From MGNI01 sp964353875 (lineage in GTDB: Bacteria > Chloroflexota > Anaerolineae > Anaerolineales > E44-bin32), in NCBI GenBank assembly GCA_964353875.1, contig CAYGXU010000018.1:1-39567 (forward strand): 39,567 bases of DNA, given 5' to 3'. Below, one piece after another: positions 5,732 to 12,976 of the stretch. The first letter of the stretch is position 1. Each line of letters opens with the position of its first letter. The translations under genes and the position numbers were made by a program. The notes beneath the pieces are model-generated. The model had not been told where the DNA came from. It saw only the letters and a program-made list of their open reading frames with translations, and ran no database searches.

Positions 5732-7284
5732 TCACCGCCATCCTTCATACTGGTCGGCAGCCAGGGCATCTGCGGACCTTCCACGCCCAGCATTTCCGCC
5801 AGAGCAGCTCGCAACGCCACTCGATCGTCCCAGGGATATTCCCTCTCCCCAAAACACATCGATTGTTCATGGCCTTTGCCACAGGCGATCACCAGGTCGC
5901 CCATCTCCGCCATCTTCAACGCAAAACGGAGCGCCTCGCCACGATCCTCGATACGCCAGAAATCAACTCCCTCTTGCCCCCCTTCAGCCCGTGCTCCTGC
6001 CGCCATCTCCTCTAAAATATCCACCAAAGATTCCGTGCGCGGATCCTCGGCAGTCAGAATCGTCCGATCAGCGCAGTGAATAGAGACCTCGGCCATCAAG
6101 CGACGCTTCTCACGATCGCGTAGCCCAGCCGACCCAAAAACAGCGATCACCCGACCCTTCGTCAGTTGACGAGCAGTCTCCAATGCGTTGGCTAATGCAT
6201 TGGGGGTGTGAGCAAAGTCGACGATGGTTATGAAGGATTGCCCCATCTCGATTCGTTCCATCCTGCCTGGCACCCCCTTGAGGGACGAAATCCCCTTCGC
6301 TGCGATTTTTGGATCGATCCCCAGCCCTTCCACAGTCGCAGCGAAAGCAGCCAGGCAGTTACTCAGATTATATATACCCAACAAAGAGCATTCCACCGCC
6401 TGAGAATAGTGCCGTCCATCGACACGAAATCGCATCCCTCCAGGGCTAATATTAACCTCTCTGGCAAGGATATCGGCGTCCTCCCGGCGTCCATAACTCA
6501 CCTGGCGCACTTGCGTTACCTGGTGTAGATAATCATAGGATGCATCGTCGCGATTAATGATCGCTATTCGCGGGGGAGCCGCAGCTTTTGGTACGCTCTG
6601 CGCCAGCCCGATAAGCAGTTCCGCTTTTGCCGCACGATAGGCTTCAAAGGAGCCATGGTAATCCAGGTGCTCATGGGTGATGTTGGTCACCACGCCCAAA
6701 TCGAATTCACAGGCTGCGACACGCTGTTGCGCCAAACCATGGGAAGTAGTCTCCAAGACACAATGGGTCAATCCGGCCTGCACCATCTCGGCCAGATAGG
6801 CCTGTACTTCAAGTGGGTCGGGTGTGGTCACGTGCAAACCGGTATCCAAAGTCCGATCTCCAATGACCGCATTCACTGAAGTGATCAACCCGACCTGAAC
6901 TCCGCCACACAGCAAAATCTGATAAATCAGGTTCGAGGTGGTGGTTTTTCCATCGGTGCCTGTGACACCAATCATGACTAATTTTCTCGCCGGATAATCA
7001 TGCCAGGCCGCAGCCGCTTGCGCCAAAGCATAACGGCTATCAGGCACTTGAAGATAGGGAACTCCATAGTCCGCATCTGGTGTCTCGCCAACAAGCACTT
7101 TCGCCCCACGCCGGACCGCATCCGGCAAGAAGCGATGCCCATCCGTCTGCGTTCCTCGGATCGCTACGAACAATGCCCCAGGCACTACCTGGCGCGAATC
7201 GGCGGTTACCTTTGTGATTTCCAAATTCGGTAAACCGCCGTCAGTAAAATCAGGGAATGCTTGAATGAGTTGATAAAGTTGCAT
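5728..7284 (-). CDS. murE: UDP-MurNAc-tripeptide synthetase (MurE)
   Basis: MurE adds the third amino acid (usually meso-diaminopimelate or L-lysine) to UDP-MurNAc-L-Ala-D-Glu in the cytoplasm. The 518-residue length fits the family. The ATP P-loop is VTGTDGKTTTSN (107-118), and the HEHLDYHGSFEAYRAAKAEL segment (204-223) carries the carbamylated lysine K220. YNLSN is at 305-309. The position of the substrate-selecting DNPR motif of E. coli MurE reads EDPR (413-416). The arginine that recognises diaminopimelate is kept, but the first two residues differ, so the amino acid used is likely but not certainly diaminopimelate. It lies downstream of atpF behind an intrinsic terminator, so it is probably a separate transcription unit. 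Confidence 0.95.
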   Translation of the reverse strand: MQLYQLIQAFPDFTDGGLPNLEITKVTADSRQVVPGALFVAIRGTQTDGHRFLPDAVRRGAKVLVGETPDADYGVPYLQVPDSRYALAQAAAAWHDYPARKLVMIGVTGTDGKTTTSNLIYQILLCGGVQVGLITSVNAVIGDRTLDTGLHVTTPDPLEVQAYLAEMVQAGLTHCVLETTSHGLAQQRVAACEFDLGVVTNITHEHLDYHGSFEAYRAAKAELLIGLAQSVPKAAAPPRIAIINRDDASYDYLHQVTQVRQVSYGRREDADILAREVNISPGGMRFRVDGRHYSQAVECSLLGIYNLSNCLAAFAATVEGLGIDPKIAAKGISSLKGVPGRMERIEMGQSFITIVDFAHTPNALANALETARQLTKGRVIAVFGSAGLRDREKRRLMAEVSIHCADRTILTAEDPRTESLVDILEEMAAGARAEGGQEGVDFWRIEDRGEALRFALKMAEMGDLVIACGKGHEQSMCFGEREYPWDDRVALRAALAEMLGVEGPQMPWLPTSMKDGGE

Positions 7285-7358
7285 TTTTCAATACATTCTT
7301 CAATCCAGCAGAGCTTATCGTCTTTCTTTTATGTTGTTTGTCCCGTCCCATACACGAC

Positions 7359-7385
7359 AAAAATCGAAGCTGAGGCTGCAGCTTC
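7359..7385 (-). terminator. Intrinsic terminator after atpF
   Basis: On the minus strand GAAGCTG (7385-7379) pairs perfectly with CAGCTTC (7372-7366) around a 6-base loop, and is followed by GATTTTTG. It sits about 20 bp past the atpF stop. It shows that the F0 genes end their transcript here, before any F1 gene. Confidence 0.75.
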
Positions 7386-7404
7386 CCAATTAAGATCTCA
7401 AACT

Positions 7405-8142
7405 TTAACGCAAGCTCTGCCGTAAACCTTGAAGCTTTCCACTTACCGAACCATCGAGTACCTTGTCACCAATTCGAATGATCAGACCACCCAGGATATT
7501 GGGATTAACATGGAAACTGACACTCTCCCCTGATCCCATCCTCTCAATAATTTCTTTCCGCACTGTCTCCTGTTCGCTTTTCGTGAGCGGCAGGGCGCTG
7601 GTGATGTCAGCACTCGCCCCACTCAAGGTTTCGCCTTCCAATAAGGTGACCCGTCCCCCCTTCACCCCGCTGAAGAAGTCTTGTATCAGGGCATGCTGAC
7701 GTTTCTCGTCGAGCGTCTCCCCGATGAGTTTGTGCGCGGCAGCGATTGCCAGAGCAGACACTTGCCCGCGCAATTCTCCTAGCACCTGTTCTTTGGCCTG
7801 TTCGGCTTCAGCGGCAGCTGTCTGTCGGATCTCTGCAGCTTCGCGATCTGCCAGCGCCTTGATCTCGCGTGCGGTCTCTTCGGCGCGCTCTGACGCTTCG
7901 CGTACACGTTCCGCAGCTTCTCGTTGCGCCTTAGCCAGGATCTCCTCCGCTTCTTTCTCTGCATTGGCTCTGGCTTCTGCAGCTACGCGCGCGTCTTCTA
8001 AACCCTGAGCGATGGTTTTCCGTCGTTTGTCAAGCATATTAAGAATCGGCGTATACACCCATGCGCGCAGGATGACCAACATTACTAAAAAACTGACAAT
8101 CTGAACGGCCAGATAACCTAGGTTAAGACCCAGTCCTTCCAA
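7405..8142 (-). CDS. atpF: F0 ATP synthase subunit b with a C-terminal delta-like extension
   Basis: Residues 10-30 form the membrane anchor (LAVQIVSFLVMLVILRAWVY), followed by a long Ala/Glu/Arg coiled coil to about residue 160. This is the peripheral stalk that links F0 to F1. A typical b subunit ends near residue 160-170. Here residues 163-245 continue with ITSALPLTKSE...SVSFHVNPNILGGLIIRIGD and KVLDGSVSGKLQGLRQSL, which is the C-terminal domain of subunit delta (OSCP). The N-terminal helical bundle of delta is missing. Full b-delta fusions are known in mycobacteria at about 445 residues; this is a shorter form. It is the last F0 gene, 33 bp after atpE, and is followed by a terminator. A separate atpH may exist elsewhere. 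Confidence 0.92.
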   Translation of the reverse strand: MEGLGLNLGYLAVQIVSFLVMLVILRAWVYTPILNMLDKRRKTIAQGLEDARVAAEARANAEKEAEEILAKAQREAAERVREASERAEETAREIKALADREAAEIRQTAAAEAEQAKEQVLGELRGQVSALAIAAAHKLIGETLDEKRQHALIQDFFSGVKGGRVTLLEGETLSGASADITSALPLTKSEQETVRKEIIERMGSGESVSFHVNPNILGGLIIRIGDKVLDGSVSGKLQGLRQSLR

Positions 8143-8175
8143 GGCTCCCCTCCTCTAGGATATTTTCTTCTAATT

Positions 8176-8424
8176 CTAACCAACAAATAGGAGCAACATT
8201 GCGACAACAAGGGCGTATATGGCAACCGCCTCTGCAAAGGCAATGACAAGGATCATGTTGATCTGAATTGCACCTGCAGCATCAGGATTGCGTGCGATGC
8301 CCTGTACTGCGCCGCTGCCCAGGATCCCGATCCCTATGCCGGCTCCCAAAGTGCCCACCATGGCCAGTCCCGCGCCGAGGTATTTCAAACCTTTTATAAG
8401 AATCAGTGCAACTTCTGGTGTCAT
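8176..8424 (-). CDS. atpE: F0 ATP synthase subunit c
   Basis: This 82-residue hairpin of two helices forms the rotating c-ring. The polar loop is ARNPDAAGAI (44-53), and the ion-binding glutamate lies in AFAEAVAIYALV. The residue after that Glu is Ala, not Ser/Thr, and the Gln of Na+-binding rings is missing from the first helix, so proton coupling is likely. A strong ribosome binding site (AGGGAGGG, about 9 bp upstream) and a 190-bp untranslated gap after atpB fit the need for many copies of this subunit. Confidence 0.95.
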   Translation of the reverse strand: MTPEVALILIKGLKYLGAGLAMVGTLGAGIGIGILGSGAVQGIARNPDAAGAIQINMILVIAFAEAVAIYALVVAMLLLFVG

Positions 8425-8614
8425 GTAACTCTTCCCTCCCTGCTATGGATTAAGGATAACTCTGCTATTCGCGCCCTGCGAACAGGCTTTCTTCGGCTTT
8501 CAGGGAATACCATTTACTTTGCAGTTACAGATGCCATCCAGGATTTCTTTTCATTCTTCTGAGTTTTACACTCGATGTTTTACTTACCTTTCGCTCTTAC
8601 ACCAAGATCCAAAA

Positions 8615-9619
8615 TTATTCATGGCCCTCATGTCCGTATGTTGCCATCGTCATGAAGACCATCGTGAGCATGCCGAAGACGAGCGCCTGGATGAGGCCTA
8701 CGAAGAATTCAAAAAGAACAACTCCCGACTGGACAAAAACCGGAACCAGGGAACCCAAAACAAACAACAAAACCGATCCCGCAAAGAGATTGCCGAACAA
8801 ACGAAAGGAGAATGAAAGAACTTTGGCGAACTCTGTCACGAGCTCCAATAAGCCCACAAAGATATCCAAGATGGGCATGATGACATCGAATACCCCCACA
8901 CGCTCCTTGACCCACATCCGCGCCGCGCCTCGGAAATTAAAGAACTTTGTAAAATACCCCAGTCCAAGAGCCTGAACGCCGATCACTTGCGTCATCAGGA
9001 CCGAAACCACTGCCAAAGCTGCGGTGAAATTCAAATCTGTAGAAGCGGCGCGCACAAAGGGGATCAGGCCATAAAGCTGGCCATGGCTTTCACCCCCTTC
9101 CTTCTTTTCGACGATGGTCAGTATCCCCGGCAGGATCTCTTCTACCGGATAACCCTCCTGGCCCTGCTGAACTTCGTGCAGCAGACCGATGCTATCCACG
9201 CCCGGAATCAGTTCGAGCCAATTGGCGATGAGCACGACCAAAATAATGGTCGCCACCCAGGGAAAGATCCTGCGAGCTCGTTTCCCTGCAGTGGATTCAA
9301 CTAAATTGTAGATCGCTTCCAAGATTAACTCGATGACCGCCGGGATGCCGGTTAAGATCTCCTTGCGGCTTCGAGTTGCCCGATAAACGGAAATGGCCAG
9401 GAGGATCAAAATAAAGTCCCCAATAAGTGCCGCAATCATTGTGTTGGTGAGATAGAAATTGCCAAACAAATGGGTAACCGTCTCAGCTGGCACTTGAATG
9501 TGCGGCAGGATGGGTGATACAAAACTCACCACGACTATATTAAGGACAATCAATACGACGATTAACCAGCGATGAAATCCGAATCTACGGCGTGTCTTGA
9601 TTTCCTGGGTGTTTTCCAC
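8615..9619 (-). CDS. atpB: F0 ATP synthase subunit a
   Basis: This integral membrane subunit forms the proton half-channels against the c-ring. The essential arginine is in LSFSFRLFGNLFAGS (R285 in the longest frame, which opens at ATG 9655), and the final helices (LIQALVFGMLTMVFMTMATY) are typical. GTG 9619 is proposed as start because AGGAG lies about 8 bp upstream. The longer frame to 9655 has a very basic N-terminus with no clear ribosome site. Either way it overlaps the end of atpI. The protein is longer than E. coli AtpB because of a loop at about residues 150-195. Confidence 0.92.
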   Translation of the reverse strand: MENTQEIKTRRRFGFHRWLIVVLIVLNIVVVSFVSPILPHIQVPAETVTHLFGNFYLTNTMIAALIGDFILILLAISVYRATRSRKEILTGIPAVIELILEAIYNLVESTAGKRARRIFPWVATIILVVLIANWLELIPGVDSIGLLHEVQQGQEGYPVEEILPGILTIVEKKEGGESHGQLYGLIPFVRAASTDLNFTAALAVVSVLMTQVIGVQALGLGYFTKFFNFRGAARMWVKERVGVFDVIMPILDIFVGLLELVTEFAKVLSFSFRLFGNLFAGSVLLFVLGSLVPVFVQSGVVLFEFFVGLIQALVFGMLTMVFMTMATYGHEGHE

Positions 9620-9917
9620 CTTCAGGCTCCTCTTCCTGGATTTTCTTTGCTCCAACGGCTTGGTTAGCGGAGACTTGGATCTTTGGCGCCACGGAGAGCA
9701 CTACCTTGAACATTATGAAAAGTGTTACAGGCACGCTGGCAAGGACAAGAACCAATGTAAATATAGGCCGGGTTTGAAACTGGTTGTCCAGCCATAGCCC
9801 GGCACCTAATGCGATTGCGATAATAAGAATAGTCAAACAACCTACCTGCCCGATTATGCCGGCAAGGGTCATTTTCAGCGCTTTTATAGCCCGATCCTTG
9901 TCAGGCGTCTCGGTCAT
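9585..9917 (-). CDS. atpI: AtpI/AtpZ-like F0 accessory membrane protein
   Basis: The protein has 110 residues with two membrane helices (about 18-45 and 52-75) joined by LWLDNQFQTRPIFT, then a charged soluble tail. This layout is typical of the small AtpI/AtpZ proteins found first in many atp operons. They help c-ring assembly or Mg2+/Ca2+ supply. It is the first gene of the F0 operon and sits 7 bp behind the -10 box of a strong promoter, with no room for a ribosome binding site. Its end overlaps atpB. Confidence 0.8.
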   Translation of the reverse strand: MTETPDKDRAIKALKMTLAGIIGQVGCLTILIIAIALGAGLWLDNQFQTRPIFTLVLVLASVPVTLFIMFKVVLSVAPKIQVSANQAVGAKKIQEEEPEGGKHPGNQDTP

Positions 9918-9924
9918 GGTGCGC

Positions 9925-9953
9925 GCATTCTATCATAACAAATAGCCTCGGTC
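9925..9953 (-). promoter_or_regulatory. Sigma70-type promoter of the F0 operon, leaderless layout
   Basis: On the minus strand TTGACC (9953-9948), a 17-bp spacer and TAGAAT (9930-9925) form a near-consensus promoter. Only 7 bases separate the -10 box from the atpI ATG, so transcription should begin at or next to the start codon. This promoter separates the atp genes from the upstream nuo operon. Confidence 0.75.
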
Positions 9954-9977
9954 AATCAACATGATTTGAGGCCTGTC

Positions 9978-11432
9978 TCAGAAAAGTCCTTGGGCAGCAT
10001 GGATAGTCCAATCCAACCATGGTCCGCTCAACGTGCCGATGAGGATGACAGCGAGTATGCAAATTCCAAGCGCAAATGCTGAAGCCCTGGGCAATGGGAT
10101 CGGTTTCGCTTCATAATCGGAACGATAGAGATAGACCACTTTGAGCACCGTCAGATAGTAGTAAAGCCCAATAATAGCATTGAGCACACCAACAAATGCC
10201 AACCAAACCATTCCGCTTTTTACCGCCGCGGCAAAAACGTAAAACTTGGCAACAAATCCTGCCAGTGGGGGCATTCCCGCCAGGGACAAGAATGCAACCA
10301 GGAGCGCCATAGCCAATCCCGGAGAGCGCCGGCTGAGACCGGCATAATCCATGATCATCTCCGAGCCTGCGGAATGGGTGAACAATACCACAACAGCGAA
10401 AGCAGCCATATTGGTGACTACATAAGCTGCCAGATAGAAAATCAGTGTGGCGGTGCCAAATGCATTCAGAGCAACCAGACCAATTAAGGCATTGCCCGCA
10501 TGCGCGATAGAAGAATACGCGAGCAACCGTTTGATGTTTTTCTGCGTCAGCGCGATCAGATTCCCGATGGTCATGCTTGCCACGGATAGGACAGCCAGTA
10601 CCAAGCTCCAATAGTCAGCGATCGCCGGGAACACCGCCAGCATGAACCGCACCAAAACAGCGAACCCCGCTGCTTTGGAGGCAGTGGAGATGTAAGCCGT
10701 GATCGGCGTAGGCGCCCCCTCATACACATCGGGGGACCAAAAATGAAAGGGCACGATGGAGACTTTAAACCCAAATCCGACCAAGACGAGCACTGCTCCG
10801 CCAGCCAATACCCAGGGGGAAAGCCCTCCGGAACGGAGTTCCCCAGCCAGCGCGTATAGATTGGTCTCACCAGCGAAACCGTAGAGAAGGCTGAAACCAT
10901 AAAGCATCACCGCAGATGTCAATGCCCCAAAAAGGAAGTACTTGATGCCTGCCTCGGTCGACTTCTCATCCATTTTCAGGAACCCGGCCAGGATGTAGAG
11001 TGGAATGGAGGTGGTCTCAATCGCCAGATAAAGCATGATCAGATCAGCGGAGGAAGCCATCAAGTCCATGCCCAATGTGGTGATGACCAGCAAAGTATAA
11101 TACTCGCCTTTGCCTCCCACTACTGGGGTATCCACAGAGAGCAGGCTGGTGATCAGCGCGGCAAAGAGAAAGATCAATCGGAATGTGAATGCTGGCCAAT
11201 CCTGACGTAGCATACCGCCAAAGATCAACCGCTCCTGTGGAACCGGGCGGCTGAATAAAATACTGATCACAAGGATGATCAGGAAGCCAGTTGCCGTCAT
11301 CCAGCCAAGAAGATTACGCCGACTTGGTCGCCAAATAAGATCGATCGTCAGGATCGCGCCAGCCAGGAAGAGAAGCAAGATTTCCGGGAGGATCGCCGTG
11401 ATCATGGAGGAGTCGAAAGCTGGAATGGCCAC
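9978..11432 (-). CDS. nuoN: NADH-quinone oxidoreductase subunit N
   Basis: This is an antiporter-like proton-channel subunit of the complex I membrane arm. At 484 residues with about 14 helices, its length is normal. E139 (YLAIETTSIPLYIL) and the TM7 lysine K223 (GFGFKVSIVPFHFWSPD) are present, as is the EGAPTP motif. The start is directly adjacent to the stop of the preceding nuoM copy. It is the last nuo gene; after a 60-bp gap with a promoter the atp genes follow. Confidence 0.95.
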   Translation of the reverse strand: MAIPAFDSSMITAILPEILLLFLAGAILTIDLIWRPSRRNLLGWMTATGFLIILVISILFSRPVPQERLIFGGMLRQDWPAFTFRLIFLFAALITSLLSVDTPVVGGKGEYYTLLVITTLGMDLMASSADLIMLYLAIETTSIPLYILAGFLKMDEKSTEAGIKYFLFGALTSAVMLYGFSLLYGFAGETNLYALAGELRSGGLSPWVLAGGAVLVLVGFGFKVSIVPFHFWSPDVYEGAPTPITAYISTASKAAGFAVLVRFMLAVFPAIADYWSLVLAVLSVASMTIGNLIALTQKNIKRLLAYSSIAHAGNALIGLVALNAFGTATLIFYLAAYVVTNMAAFAVVVLFTHSAGSEMIMDYAGLSRRSPGLAMALLVAFLSLAGMPPLAGFVAKFYVFAAAVKSGMVWLAFVGVLNAIIGLYYYLTVLKVVYLYRSDYEAKPIPLPRASAFALGICILAVILIGTLSGPWLDWTIHAAQGLF

Positions 11433-12905
11433 TCAGACACCTCCAAGGATGCGCAGGATGGCATCGGCGCCCGATTGTACAATGGGCGCCATGATGGCTG
11501 GATAAATACCGATCAAGATGAGAACTCCGCAGAGAAGGACCAGAGCGATCTTGTCGTAGGCTGTGATCGGATCGATGTGACCCTCAAAAGCTTCCGGCAC
11601 TTTTCCAAAGAAGACTCCTCGCACAACCCGCATGATGTAGGCTGCCGTGATGACGATCCCCAGTACTGCGATCATCGCCACGATTGGCTGGCGTTGCCAC
11701 AGTCCCAAGAAAATGGGGAATTCAGCGATGAAACCCGAGAATCCCGGCATCCCCATGGAAACCAGCCCGCCGATGATAAACGCTACCGCCACAAGTGGCA
11801 TGGCCTTGCGAAACCCTCCCAATTCGGGTATCTCACGTGTATGGGCACGATCGTAGACCATCCCAACAACAGCAAAGAAAAGCGCCGTCATGACGCCATG
11901 AGAAAACATCTGAAGTCCGGCGCCGGTGAGACCCTGCCGATTGAGAGTGGCGAAGCCCAACATAACTAATCCCATATGGGAGACTGAGGAGAATCCGATC
12001 ACATATTTAAAATCCGTTTGCACCGAGGCGATTAACGCCCCATAAATGACATTCACCGTGGCAAGCCCTAATATCAAGGGCGACCAAAACTTCGCTCCTT
12101 CCGGCAGGAGCATGATCCCCACACGTAAAGCGGCGAATGCGCCCAACTTCATCAACACCCCCGCATGGAACATTGACACTGCCGTGGGTGCAGCGACATG
12201 ACCGTCGGGGGACCAGTTGTGCACTGGGAAGATCCCTCCGAGCACAGCAAAACCGAAGAAAACAAAGGGGAACCATAATCGTTGAAAGGCGGTGGAGAAA
12301 CCCGCCCGCTCTAATTCAAGCAGATCAAAGGTATTCAACCCGGCGCTGAAGTACATGGCTAACGCCCCAACCAGGGCGATGACGGATCCGATGAAGAGGT
12401 AAAGGGTGAGTTTCATGGCGGCATATTCACGCGTGACTTGCCATCCCCAGATGGCGATGAGCAGATACATCGGGAAGACGGCGATTTCATAAAAGAAGAA
12501 TAACTGAAAGAGATCCAGCGAAACGAATACTCCGAAAACGCCGGTCGCCAGGATGAAGAGGAAGACGAAGAATTCGCGTGGGCGGTCATCCATCCGCCAG
12601 GAGATGAGCACACCGGTGAAAATAACGATCCCGGTCAATAACACCAAGGGCAAGCTCATCCCATCCACGCCGACATGATAGGAAATTCCCAGGGAGTGGA
12701 TCCATGGGATTCGCTCCTCAAATTGGTACCCTCCCGGCTCAACCTGATAGGAAAAATAAACCCAAACCGAAAGAAGTAGTGTGATCGTCGCCGCGACCAA
12801 CGCCGTCCAGCGAATGGCATTCTTCCGTTCTGCGGGGAATAATAATAAGCCCAACCCGGTGACGATTGGGATAAAGGTGATCACACTTAAAAAGGGAAAG
12901 TTCAT
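11433..12905 (-). CDS. nuoM: NADH-quinone oxidoreductase subunit M, divergent second copy (lacks the TM7 lysine)
   Basis: This 490-residue protein has the NuoM layout. The TM5 glutamate is kept (E140, FFFYEIAVFPMYLL), as is the TM8 lysine (K253, GVLMKLGAFAALR). At the TM7 position, where the first copy has IKVPVWPFH (K238), this copy reads VLGGIFPVH, with Leu222 instead of Lys. HTEAPT is also changed to HVAAPT. TM7 lysine is central to proton transfer in antiporter-like subunits, so pumping by this copy may be reduced or changed. It follows the other nuoM after a 71-bp gap that carries a short dispersed repeat. It could be a structural spacer or the NuoM of a variant complex I. Confidence 0.92.
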   Translation of the reverse strand: MNFPFLSVITFIPIVTGLGLLLFPAERKNAIRWTALVAATITLLLSVWVYFSYQVEPGGYQFEERIPWIHSLGISYHVGVDGMSLPLVLLTGIVIFTGVLISWRMDDRPREFFVFLFILATGVFGVFVSLDLFQLFFFYEIAVFPMYLLIAIWGWQVTREYAAMKLTLYLFIGSVIALVGALAMYFSAGLNTFDLLELERAGFSTAFQRLWFPFVFFGFAVLGGIFPVHNWSPDGHVAAPTAVSMFHAGVLMKLGAFAALRVGIMLLPEGAKFWSPLILGLATVNVIYGALIASVQTDFKYVIGFSSVSHMGLVMLGFATLNRQGLTGAGLQMFSHGVMTALFFAVVGMVYDRAHTREIPELGGFRKAMPLVAVAFIIGGLVSMGMPGFSGFIAEFPIFLGLWQRQPIVAMIAVLGIVITAAYIMRVVRGVFFGKVPEAFEGHIDPITAYDKIALVLLCGVLILIGIYPAIMAPIVQSGADAILRILGGV

Positions 12906-12976
12906 GGACGGCTCGCAAATGAAATAAAACGTAAAGAGAAAAACGCAAAGCGTAAAACGTAAGCAGTAGGCTCCAT
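12906..12976. repeat. Short A-rich dispersed repeat between the two nuoM genes
   Basis: The gap contains irregular copies of an AAACGTAAAG-like unit (AAACGTAAAG, AAACGCAAAG, AAACGTAAG). Similar strings occur as dispersed intergenic repeats in related genomes, from general memory. It is the second largest gap inside the nuo operon. Confidence 0.4.

Noticed and set aside
5491..6083. Plus-strand frames over the end of murE
   Set aside because: They are antisense to a clear murE and partly translate the 70-bp repeats.
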